6,928 bases of DNA from the NCBI GenBank assembly GCA_019234035.1, contig JAFALX010000374.1, positions 1-6,928 of the forward strand. The letters run 5' to 3'. The notes beneath the pieces are model-generated. The model was not told the DNA's origin. It saw only the letters and a program-made list of their open reading frames with translations, and searched no databases. The first letter of the stretch is position 1. Each line of letters begins with the position of its first letter. This stretch comes from Candidatus Dormiibacterota bacterium. Its GTDB lineage: Bacteria; Chloroflexota; Dormibacteria; Aeolococcales; Aeolococcaceae. Positions 1-5,564 of this stretch are shown here, one piece after another. A program made the translations under genes and the position numbers.

Positions 1-507
1 GACGAGCGGGATCGTCGCGCCGAGCACGGAGTACGCGCCGCGCACGACCTCCTGCTGATCGCCGCCGAGCCCGTCGCTGAGGAGCAGCAGCACCTGGTGC
101 TTGCCCGGCGCAACGCGCTCCACAGCGGCTGCCGCATGCTCGCCGGCCAGCCGCACGTCGCTCGACGCGTTTCTGGCAACTTCGGTCGCAACTGAGAATC
201 CCTCGCCTCCGAGCGCAACCACCACAACACCCGCGTCGCCGGGCCCGTCCGTTGCGATCTCGCCCGCTGTCGAGCACCCGATGAGCGGCGCGTCCGGAGC
301 GTTGTCACGGACGCCGGCGAGCAACGCCTGCAGGTCGTGTGCCGGAGAGGCGAACACGATCAGCAGCCGCGCGTCGCTTCCGTGTAACGCCGCCGACGCC
401 GCGTCGGCCCCGGCGTCGCGCGATTCGGGCCGAGCCGACGAGCCGACTCCGATCCAACGTTGTCCCGCTGTGCGTGCTTCTGCAGGGGCGGGGATTACCG
501 ACACCAT
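1..507 (-). CDS. FIST-domain sensory protein, N-terminal part (3' end outside the window)
   Basis: Reading the minus strand from ATG at 507 gives an open frame of 169 codons that continues past the left edge. The product carries IGCSTAGEI at about residues 76-84, the hallmark of FIST N-terminal domains, after a hydrophobic strand (RLLIVFAS, about 47-54). LLLLSDGLGG follows at about 140-149, then an RGAYSVLGATIPLV segment typical of the same domain. FIST proteins are usually about 370-400 residues with a following FIST_C domain, so less than half is present. The family consists of cytoplasmic small-ligand sensors linked to signal transduction; NosP-type members bind haem and sense nitric oxide. 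The ligand here cannot be told. The ATG is supported by GGAG at 515-518, seven bases upstream. The gene is divergent from the M23 genes. Family assignment is firm; role is inferred. Confidence 0.85.
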   Translation of the reverse strand, partial: MVSVIPAPAEARTAGQRWIGVGSSARPESRDAGADAASAALHGSDARLLIVFASPAHDLQALLAGVRDNAPDAPLIGCSTAGEIATDGPGDAGVVVVALGGEGFSVATEVARNASSDVRLAGEHAAAAVERVAPGKHQVLLLLSDGLGGDQQEVVRGAYSVLGATIPLV

Positions 508-514
508 GGGCGTT

Positions 515-518
515 CTCC
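515..518 (-). promoter_or_regulatory. Ribosome binding site of the FIST gene
   Basis: On the minus strand GGAG lies seven bases before the ATG at 507. This supports that ATG as the start of a gene whose stop is outside the window. Confidence 0.6.
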
Positions 519-592
519 GGAGGTGAGTTGGCCTAGGCGCCAATAGCTCCCGCTCAGCTGCGCCGCTTCGGCGAAGCTACAGCCAGGTCAGG

Positions 593-620
593 AAAATCCC
601 GATCGATATCGGAGGATTTT
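593..620. promoter_or_regulatory. Strong interrupted palindrome, operator or bidirectional terminator candidate
   Basis: AAAATCC at 593-599 pairs with GGATTTT at 614-620. Inside it, CGAT at 600-603 pairs with ATCG at 608-611 around a four-base loop, leaving GA (612-613) as a bulge. Eleven pairs form in 28 bases. Each strand ends in four T residues, so as RNA it could be a weak bidirectional terminator. As DNA it could be a regulator site between the FIST and M23 genes. It is an AT-rich patch in very GC-rich surroundings. The structure is seen; the function is inferred. Confidence 0.4.
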
Positions 621-953
621 GACCAAACCATCGCAGGACGGTGGGAGGCGGCGAAGGTTTTGTTGCCGCCCAATGCCCGCGTGGTTGAGGAGTTCATGCG
701 GCCGCGCAAACGCCATTCCGGGCTTGCTTTTCGAACCAGCAATTGTTGCAAGTGTTTCCGCGCCGTTACGTGAACGCGTGGTGACGGAAGTGAGAACAGC
801 GACGACTGCTCCGAGCGTTGTAGGCTGCCAGCGGACTCGGGCCGGCAGACGAACGCAAACGGAAGGCACATTGCGACTGCACAAACAAAGAATCCGCTGC
901 GTCGTGGCATGGGGCTGACACTGTGAACACGGTTCGCGCTGGGGCGCGCGCCC

Positions 954-2801
954 GTGGTTGATCGTCGTCGCCTCGCGGGCGCGGCGCTCGCAGCGGTGCC
1001 GGTTGCCCTGGTGGTCGCGCTGGCAAGCGGACCTGCTGTAACGAGCCAGGTCGCCGCCGACGCGGCCGCCACCGCAGCAGCAACCGCAACCACAGCGGCG
1101 ACCCCCACCGTGAGCGCATCCGGCACGCCGTCTCCAACACCCACGCCCTCCACGACGCCGTCGCCGACGCCGACGCCGACGCCATGCGTGTCGCCGACCC
1201 CGGTGCCGACGCCGAGCGCCACGCCCAGCCCGAGTTCGACGCCGGCGCCGACCCCGGTCGCCTGCCCGACGCCGACGCCCGGTCCCACGGCGACGCCGAA
1301 GCCGAAGCCGTCGCCGTCGGGGTCTGCGTCTCGTGGCGGGAACACGTCGGGGCCATCGAGCAGCTCGAGCAGCTCGACCAAACCGCCGGCGCTTCCCGGC
1401 GCGCTGGTGTCCAGTGACCCGGTCCTCGCCCTGCAGGTGCAGACGATCATGGCGAACCCCGTCTCGGCGCAGCACCCTGACCTGGTCCACTTCCGCCCGC
1501 AGACGGCCTCCGTCATGACGGCCGCGACGCCGTCCCCCCCTTCGCCGCCTGCCGTCTCCGACCCGCCCGACCTGCGGTTGCCGATCGTGGTGGCTGCGGT
1601 CGCGCTCGCGCTCGCCGCGTTCTGGGTCCTGGCAGAGATGCACGGCCAGGGTGCGCGATGGTCGCTGCGCCGCAACATGGTCCAGATCGCCGCCCCGTTC
1701 GGCGGCGCGGTGGTCGTCGCCGCCGGCGCCGGAGCCTTCGCGCTGCTCGGTGGGCTATGGGCACCCCCGCCCGCGGTGGCGCTGCCGGCCGCGGCGGCAA
1801 CGGCCGCGTCGAGTGTCTCGACACAGAGCTCGCTGCGCAGCCACTCGGTGTGGCTCTCGGCGGGTTCGGGCAGCGCCACCTGGAAGTCGCTCGTTTCGAT
1901 CGAGTCCGCGATCGCGTCGCAGCACGCGGAGCTCCTGAACGACGAGCAGCAGATCACGGCGGTGACCAACCAGCTCGGCGCCACGGCCCAGACCCCGACG
2001 GCCGACGCGCTGCGCCCCTCCGCTGACGCGTTGCGGCCGTCCGCGCCGGGCGTGCTGAAGTCGGAGCTGCAGCAGCTCGTGACCGACCATCAGAACGTGC
2101 TCGGCACGTACAACACCACGCTTCAGAAGGAGTACTCGTTCTACGTCGCGACCGCGCAGTCGCCGCAGAGCACGAGCGAGCTGACGTCGGTCGCGGAGTA
2201 CGCGCCGCAGGAGATCGGGCAGGCGATCACCACGAATCTCACCCTCGTGCAGACACAGCTGCAGCAGGAGGCGCAGATTGCAGCTGCATCGGCCGCGGAG
2301 CTCGTCAGGATCCAGGCGGCCGGCACCGAGGTCGCGGACCTCACCGGGCCGGCGCCGACGTTCGCTGCCCCTGCGAGCGGCGTGCTCACCCAGCCGTTCG
2401 GTGACACGCAGTTTCCGCTGGAGCCGCCGATCACCTACAACGGCGTCTTCTACCCGCACTTCCACACCGGTATCGACCTTGCGGCGCCGTTGGACACCCC
2501 GGTCGATGCGGCGGCGGATGGCCATGTGGTGCTCGCGGCCTCGAGCGTCGACGCCCAGGGACACCTGACCGGGTACGGCAACTTCGTGCTGATCGCCCAC
2601 GCGGACGGCTACAACACGCTCTACGCGCACCTGGACAGAATCGTTGTGAAGGTGGGGGACACGGTGCGGCAGGGCCAGGAGATCGGCCTGTTGGGGTCGA
2701 CCGGGTGGTCCACGGGCCCGCACGTCCACTTCGAGATCCGCAAGGGCGACGTGTACGTCGACCCCGCGCCGTATCTCGGGTCGCAGATCAAGCAGACCTA
2801 G
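954..2801 (+). CDS. Membrane-anchored M23 (LytM-type) peptidoglycan endopeptidase, paralog 1
   Basis: Predicted zinc metallopeptidase that cuts peptide cross-links in peptidoglycan outside the cell membrane; 615 residues. Order: basic n-region (RRR) and hydrophobic signal/anchor about 7-29; Thr/Pro-rich stretch about 50-120; Ser run 135-141; conserved NPVSAQHPDLVHF at 168-180; transmembrane helices about 209-228 and 244-268 joined by a short basic loop; helical, Gln-rich coiled-coil-like region about 312-455; M23 domain about 468-610. H504 and D508 (HTGID) and H592 are the expected zinc ligands, with H559 (YAH) and H590 of HVH catalytic, so the enzyme should be active. The predicted topology puts the coiled coil and peptidase outside. 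GTG at 954 is the first start after an in-frame TGA at 924; only GGGG at 941-944 resembles a ribosome site. A close paralog follows 139 bases downstream. Substrate bond and partners are unknown. Confidence 0.94.
   Translation: MVDRRRLAGAALAAVPVALVVALASGPAVTSQVAADAAATAAATATTAATPTVSASGTPSPTPTPSTTPSPTPTPTPCVSPTPVPTPSATPSPSSTPAPTPVACPTPTPGPTATPKPKPSPSGSASRGGNTSGPSSSSSSSTKPPALPGALVSSDPVLALQVQTIMANPVSAQHPDLVHFRPQTASVMTAATPSPPSPPAVSDPPDLRLPIVVAAVALALAAFWVLAEMHGQGARWSLRRNMVQIAAPFGGAVVVAAGAGAFALLGGLWAPPPAVALPAAAATAASSVSTQSSLRSHSVWLSAGSGSATWKSLVSIESAIASQHAELLNDEQQITAVTNQLGATAQTPTADALRPSADALRPSAPGVLKSELQQLVTDHQNVLGTYNTTLQKEYSFYVATAQSPQSTSELTSVAEYAPQEIGQAITTNLTLVQTQLQQEAQIAAASAAELVRIQAAGTEVADLTGPAPTFAAPASGVLTQPFGDTQFPLEPPITYNGVFYPHFHTGIDLAAPLDTPVDAAADGHVVLAASSVDAQGHLTGYGNFVLIAHADGYNTLYAHLDRIVVKVGDTVRQGQEIGLLGSTGWSTGPHVHFEIRKGDVYVDPAPYLGSQIKQT
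1101..1310 (+). repeat. Thr/Pro low-complexity segment of paralog 1
   Basis: Codons for residues about 50-118 repeat CCGACG, CCGACGCC and similar units, giving alternating Thr-Pro and Ser-Pro with two cysteines (C78, C104). It probably forms an extended, wall-spanning linker just outside the membrane. Such repeats tend to change length between strains. Confidence 0.8.
2001..2042 (+). repeat. Tandem 21-base duplication encoding ADALRPS twice
   Basis: Two adjacent 21-base units (2001-2021 and 2022-2042) match at 17 of 21 positions and encode the same seven residues, 350-356 and 357-363. The repeat sits in the gap between the two helical stretches of paralog 1. Paralog 2 has an unrelated sequence there, so this linker has drifted by small duplications. 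Confidence 0.8.
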
Positions 2802-2832
2802 CGGGCGGGCGGGGCGGAGAGCAAGCGGCGCA

Positions 2833-2843
2833 ATCGGTCCGAT
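2833..2843. promoter_or_regulatory. Short palindrome between the two M23 genes
   Basis: ATCGG-T-CCGAT is a perfect five-base dyad with one central base in the 139-base gap after paralog 1. It lies about 100 bases before the next start. It could be a small operator half-pair or chance; nothing else in the gap looks like a terminator. Confidence 0.2.
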
Positions 2844-2940
2844 CGCCCCGATCCAGTCCAAGTTCGCAAGGTCTGGGCCCCCACGAACGTTTTCCTTGGA
2901 CGTACCAGTGGGACGCGTCTGAGCCGTCTGGAGCAGATCG

Positions 2941-4560
2941 ATGCCTGTCCGTACGACGCCGGCGCGCGTTGCGCTGGCTGGAGTGGTGGTTGCGCTGGGG
3001 GTCGCAGTCGGCCCCGCCGTGATGGCGGTGTCGGCCGGGACCCCCGGGTCCGACTGCCTGCTCGGCCTGATCTGCCCGCCTCCGACGCCGACGCCGGCAC
3101 CGCCGCCGCCGCCACCGCCGCCACCACCACCACCCCCTCCTGCGTCGCATCCCACCACCGGCAGCGGTGCCAGCTCGGGGCCGGCGCAGAGCGTCAGCGG
3201 GCCCGCGCTCTCCCAGTCGCTGTTGCCTGGCATCGCGGTCGACCCCAACTACGAGATCGCCACCCAGGCGGCGCAGATCGAGAGCAACCCGATCGCCGCG
3301 CAGCGGCCGGACCTGATGCATTTCCACCCGCCGCAAATGGCGAGCCAGGCCGGCACGGGCGATCCCACGAACACCCAGCTCCTCGACCCGACCGCAGGCC
3401 TCATCGCGGGCGGGATCGCCGCCGCGGTCGTTGCCGGGCTGCTCGCCTTCCTGTCGGTGATGGTGATACGCCGCCGCACGACCAATCCGCGGCAGCGACG
3501 CGCCCTGGTCGTTGCGCCGGTGTTCGGTGGGATTCAGGCTGCGCTGCTGGTCACGCTGCTGACGGGCCACGCAGGTGCTGGCGCCGCCACGGCGCCCGCG
3601 GCGACGCCGTCGGCGGAGCTGGCAGGCACGGTGCTGAGCGCGCTCCGCGCACACTCGGTGACCGTGCCCGTGGGCACGGGCAGCAGGACGTGGGGATCGC
3701 TGGTGTCGATCGAATCGGCCCTGACCTCGCAGCAGGACAGCCTGACGACCGACGAGCAGCAGATCGCCGCGATCACACCGCAGCTCAGCGGCGTCGAGAA
3801 TGCCAAGGGGTTCGCGCGCCGCCCCGGGGCGATGGGCGTCCTCCAGCAGACGCTGCGCCTCGACGTCGCCGATCACCAGAACCAGCTCTCGTCCTTCAAC
3901 AAGAGCCTGCAGCAGGAGTACACGTTCTTCGTCACCGCCGCCCAGTCACCGCAGGCCGCCACTGAGCTGCGCAGCGTCGCGGTGCACACGCCGCCGGACG
4001 TGGCGAACGCCGTCACGACCGATCTGAACCTGGTGCAGACGCAGATGCAGCAGGAGACGGAGATTGCGGCGGCATCGGGCACCAACCAGCTCCTGCCGCA
4101 GCTGCTGAGCGGATCGAGCCTCACGTTCCATGCGCCGGTGGCCGGTTACGTGAGCCAGCCGTTCGGGCCGACGGCGTTCTCGCTGGAGCCGCCGATCACG
4201 TACAACGGCATCTTCTACCCCCACTTCCACACCGGGCTCGACATCGCGGCGCCGATGGACACGCCGCTGCATGCCGCCGCCTCGGGCGTGATCCTGCTGG
4301 CGACGTCGAGCGTCGACGTGACCGGCCATCTGGCCGGCTATGGGAACTACGTGGTCATCGGGCACAGCGGCGGGTTCATGACGCTCTACGGCCACATGGA
4401 CCGGCTGCTGGTGAGCCCGGGCCAGCACGTGAACGCCGGCGACGTGATCGGCCTGCTGGGGTCGACGGGCTGGTCCACAGGGCCGCACGTGCACTTCGAG
4501 ATCCGGAAAAATGGGATGTACACCGACCCGGCGCCGTACATCCGCAACGACCTCGGCTGA
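2941..4560 (+). CDS. Membrane-anchored M23 (LytM-type) peptidoglycan endopeptidase, paralog 2
   Basis: Second copy of the same architecture, 539 residues, predicted to hydrolyse peptidoglycan peptides on the outer face of the membrane. Order: signal/anchor about 8-31; C39 and C45 around LLGLI; 14 consecutive prolines at 54-67; conserved NPIAAQRPDLMHF at 116-128; transmembrane helices about 152-176 and 189-208 around the strongly basic loop RRRTTNPRQRR; helical Gln-rich region about 252-380; M23 domain about 395-535. H430 and D434 (HTGLD), H485 (YGH) and H516/H518 (HVH) complete the active site. ATG at 2941 is preceded by GGAG at 2930-2933 (spacing seven) and by an in-frame TGA at 2920, which fixes the start. 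Homology with paralog 1 runs from the NP..AQ motif to the C-terminus, while the N-terminal linkers differ. Probably co-transcribed with paralog 1, but it has its own ribosome site. Confidence 0.95.
   Translation: MPVRTTPARVALAGVVVALGVAVGPAVMAVSAGTPGSDCLLGLICPPPTPTPAPPPPPPPPPPPPPPASHPTTGSGASSGPAQSVSGPALSQSLLPGIAVDPNYEIATQAAQIESNPIAAQRPDLMHFHPPQMASQAGTGDPTNTQLLDPTAGLIAGGIAAAVVAGLLAFLSVMVIRRRTTNPRQRRALVVAPVFGGIQAALLVTLLTGHAGAGAATAPAATPSAELAGTVLSALRAHSVTVPVGTGSRTWGSLVSIESALTSQQDSLTTDEQQIAAITPQLSGVENAKGFARRPGAMGVLQQTLRLDVADHQNQLSSFNKSLQQEYTFFVTAAQSPQAATELRSVAVHTPPDVANAVTTDLNLVQTQMQQETEIAAASGTNQLLPQLLSGSSLTFHAPVAGYVSQPFGPTAFSLEPPITYNGIFYPHFHTGLDIAAPMDTPLHAAASGVILLATSSVDVTGHLAGYGNYVVIGHSGGFMTLYGHMDRLLVSPGQHVNAGDVIGLLGSTGWSTGPHVHFEIRKNGMYTDPAPYIRNDLG
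3100..3141 (+). repeat. Polyproline codon run of paralog 2
   Basis: Fourteen consecutive proline codons (CCG, CCA, CCC and CCT mixed) encode residues 54-67. A run this long would be expected to stall ribosomes without EF-P and forms a stiff polyproline helix. It takes the place of the Thr/Pro stretch of paralog 1. Confidence 0.9.
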
Positions 4561-4657
4561 GCAGAATCGCCTCGAGGGGGCTGGCCGGTACCTGCCGCTT
4601 GGGGTACGCGGTCGAGCCCTCCCTACCAGTGCATCAAGCGGGAATTGGTCGAATCTC

Positions 4658-4677
4658 CTGAGCGGCTCGCCGCTCGG
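4658..4677 (+). terminator. Candidate terminator hairpin after the M23 pair
   Basis: GAGCGG (4660-4665) and CCGCTC (4670-4675) form a perfect stem with a CTCG loop; one G-U and one C-G pair can extend it. It lies about 100 bases after the paralog 2 stop. There is no T tract, so this is a GC hairpin terminator at best. Confidence 0.35.
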
Positions 4678-4709
4678 CACTCGCCGCCCACTGAGCTCCG
4701 ATCACGCCT

Positions 4710-4730
4710 GGGGCGGCTCCGTGACGCCCC
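4710..4730 (+). terminator. Second GC-rich hairpin after the M23 pair
   Basis: GGGGCG (4710-4715) pairs with CGCCCC (4725-4730) across a nine-base loop, followed by a weakly pyrimidine-rich CTTCTC. Together with the hairpin at 4658-4677 it may end transcription from the M23 genes. Confidence 0.3.
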
Positions 4731-4829
4731 CTTCTCGACAGGTACGCGGCCAGCCTCATCAGCCTTCACCTCGCCGATCTCGTCCGGCGTTCGGCGGGTA
4801 GCTCTACATCTTCAGCACAATCGCCTCCC

Positions 4830-5279
4830 GTGAAGCGCAGCACGCTCGTCTGGCTTGTCATCGGTGCGGTGATCCTCGCGGTGGGCATCGCGGCCATCGG
4901 CGTGCTCGAGCTCACCACCGGCAATGGGACGTACAAGGTGCCGGCGGGCGATGCGCTGGTGAACCTCGACGGCGTGGCCGCAGCCGCCAACGCCGGCCAG
5001 GCCGCGAAGGTCGACCTTGGGTCAGGGCCGGAGCAGCATTTCCAGGGCACGACCGGATGCGCGTCGAGACACTTCGTCGCGTACTATGGCGGCGCGCCGA
5101 ACGCGCCGATGCTGCTGGTCATCAGCAAGACGCAGGCCACGCTCGCGTACGGATCAGACGTGTATCGCTTCGATGAAGGCCCGAAGCTTCAGAACGCGCT
5201 GCTGCTCTGGCAGGGCGACTTCGGGCCCACCGGCACGTTCAGCCACATCGTCGTGCAGGTGAACTGCCCTCAGCTCTGA
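4830..5279 (+). CDS. Unrecognised small membrane-anchored extracytoplasmic protein
   Basis: I do not recognise this 149-residue protein. It starts MKRS and has one hydrophobic helix at about 5-27, then a polar domain of about 120 residues predicted to lie outside the membrane. The domain alternates short hydrophobic strands (PMLLVISK, ALLLWQGDF, SHIVVQVN), suggesting a beta-rich fold. It has only two cysteines, C77 and C146, which could form a disulfide. The helix could be an uncleaved anchor or a signal peptide. GTG at 4830 has no clear ribosome site just upstream and no in-frame ATG, GTG or TTG in the bases immediately before, so the start is moderately certain. Codon use resembles the neighbours. 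It lies between cell-wall hydrolase genes and the dodecin gene, so a link to the envelope is possible but unproven. Confidence 0.78.
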   Translation: MKRSTLVWLVIGAVILAVGIAAIGVLELTTGNGTYKVPAGDALVNLDGVAAAANAGQAAKVDLGSGPEQHFQGTTGCASRHFVAYYGGAPNAPMLLVISKTQATLAYGSDVYRFDEGPKLQNALLLWQGDFGPTGTFSHIVVQVNCPQL

Positions 5280-5339
5280 CAGGTCTGGCTCATCGCCGTC
5301 CAGTTGTGGAGAATGGCGACCACAGGAGCCGGCAGCTGA

Positions 5340-5346
5340 GGAGAGG
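5340..5346 (+). promoter_or_regulatory. Ribosome binding site that decides the dodecin start
   Basis: GGAGAGG ends four bases before ATG 5351, with GGAG at seven bases. An in-frame ATG at 5306 lacks such a site and would add 15 residues not found in the family, so 5351 is preferred. Confidence 0.7.
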
Positions 5347-5350
5347 TGTC

Positions 5351-5563
5351 ATGTCCGACAGTGTGTATCGGGTCACGGAGCTCGTGGGCACGAGCACGGA
5401 GTCGTGGGAGGCTGCGGCGCGTGTGGCCATCGAGACGGCGTCCAGCTCGCTGCGCGACCTGCGCGTGGCCGAGGTGGTGAAGCTCGACGTCACCATCGAG
5501 GACGGCAAGGTCGCCCGCTTCCGCGCGCGTCTCAACGTCTCGTTCAAGTACGAGCAGGAGTGA
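5351..5563 (+). CDS. Dodecin-family protein
   Basis: Seventy residues, the usual dodecin length. Family features: N-terminal strand YRVTELVGTS (6-15), helix with SWEAA (18-22) and SLRDLR (33-38), then strands AEVVKLDVTIEDGKV (40-54) and a closing LNVSFKYE (61-68). Dodecins assemble into hollow 12-subunit cytoplasmic spheres that store or buffer flavins. Compared from memory with classic bacterial dodecins (LDWFEV, then HFQV), the Trp that stacks on flavin is V39 here (LRVAEV) and the usual Gln is R58 (RFRA). The protein may therefore bind a different ligand or bind flavin differently. ATG 5351 is chosen over 5306 on ribosome-site and length grounds. Its stop is one base before the GTG of the next gene, so the two should be translationally coupled. 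Confidence 0.92.
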   Translation: MSDSVYRVTELVGTSTESWEAAARVAIETASSSLRDLRVAEVVKLDVTIEDGKVARFRARLNVSFKYEQE

Positions 5564-5564
5564 G

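Larger units (their letters stand above)
508..953. other. Divergent intergenic region with dyads, no convincing gene
   Basis: These 446 bases separate two divergent genes and should hold promoters for both. The stretch is less GC-rich and has no coding-type third-position bias. An open frame from TTG at 619 to 918 encodes an Arg/Cys-rich sequence unlike any family I know, so I do not call it. Possible stem-loops in addition to the dyad at 593-620 are: 565-577 (GCTTC/GAAGC, loop 3), 647-670 (GGCGGC/GCCGCC, loop 12), 763-787 (CCGTTAC/GTGACGG with one G-T pair) and 825-848 (CTGCC/GGCAG). I could not find convincing -35/-10 boxes. I compared the leader by eye with the c-di-AMP (ydaO) and c-di-GMP-I riboswitch consensus and saw no match. 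Confidence 0.5.
4561..4829. other. Intergenic region with hairpins, no convincing gene
   Basis: These 269 bases lie between paralog 2 and the next gene. Short frames through it have no family resemblance. It contains two clear hairpins (entered separately) and a looser nested fold: GGGCT 4578-4582 with AGCCC 4615-4619, enclosing GTACC 4588-4592 with GGTAC 4603-4607. The likely function is transcription termination plus a promoter for the 4830 gene, though no good promoter boxes were found. Confidence 0.45.

Noticed and set aside
101..526. Plus-strand open frame of 141 codons at the left end
   Set aside because: Ala/Ser/Thr-rich with no domain; the minus strand in the same place encodes a recognisable FIST domain with a good ribosome site.
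619..918. Plus-strand open frame of 99 codons in the divergent intergenic region
   Set aside because: TTG start without a ribosome site, low third-position GC, Arg/Cys-rich and unlike any family.
621..953. c-di-AMP (ydaO) or c-di-GMP riboswitch before the M23 gene
   Set aside because: The conserved sequence blocks of those classes could not be found by eye; only generic stems are present.
1101..1310. Repeats resembling a CRISPR or satellite array
   Set aside because: The repetition is in codon units within an open frame and has no spacers; it encodes a Thr/Pro linker.
554..1984. Long minus-strand open frame of 476 codons opposite the first M23 gene
   Set aside because: It mirrors the Thr/Pro repeat codons as Gly-Val repeats and has no domain. 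The opposite plus-strand frame encodes a clear M23 protein. Long antisense frames are common in GC-rich DNA.
1755..3248. Minus-strand open frame of 497 codons across both M23 genes
   Set aside because: Its poly-Gly run is just the complement of the proline codons; the rest is Arg/Leu-rich with no family likeness.
5306..5350. Upstream ATG extending the dodecin by 15 residues
   Set aside because: No ribosome site, and the extra residues are not part of the dodecin fold; ATG 5351 has a strong site and gives the normal length.
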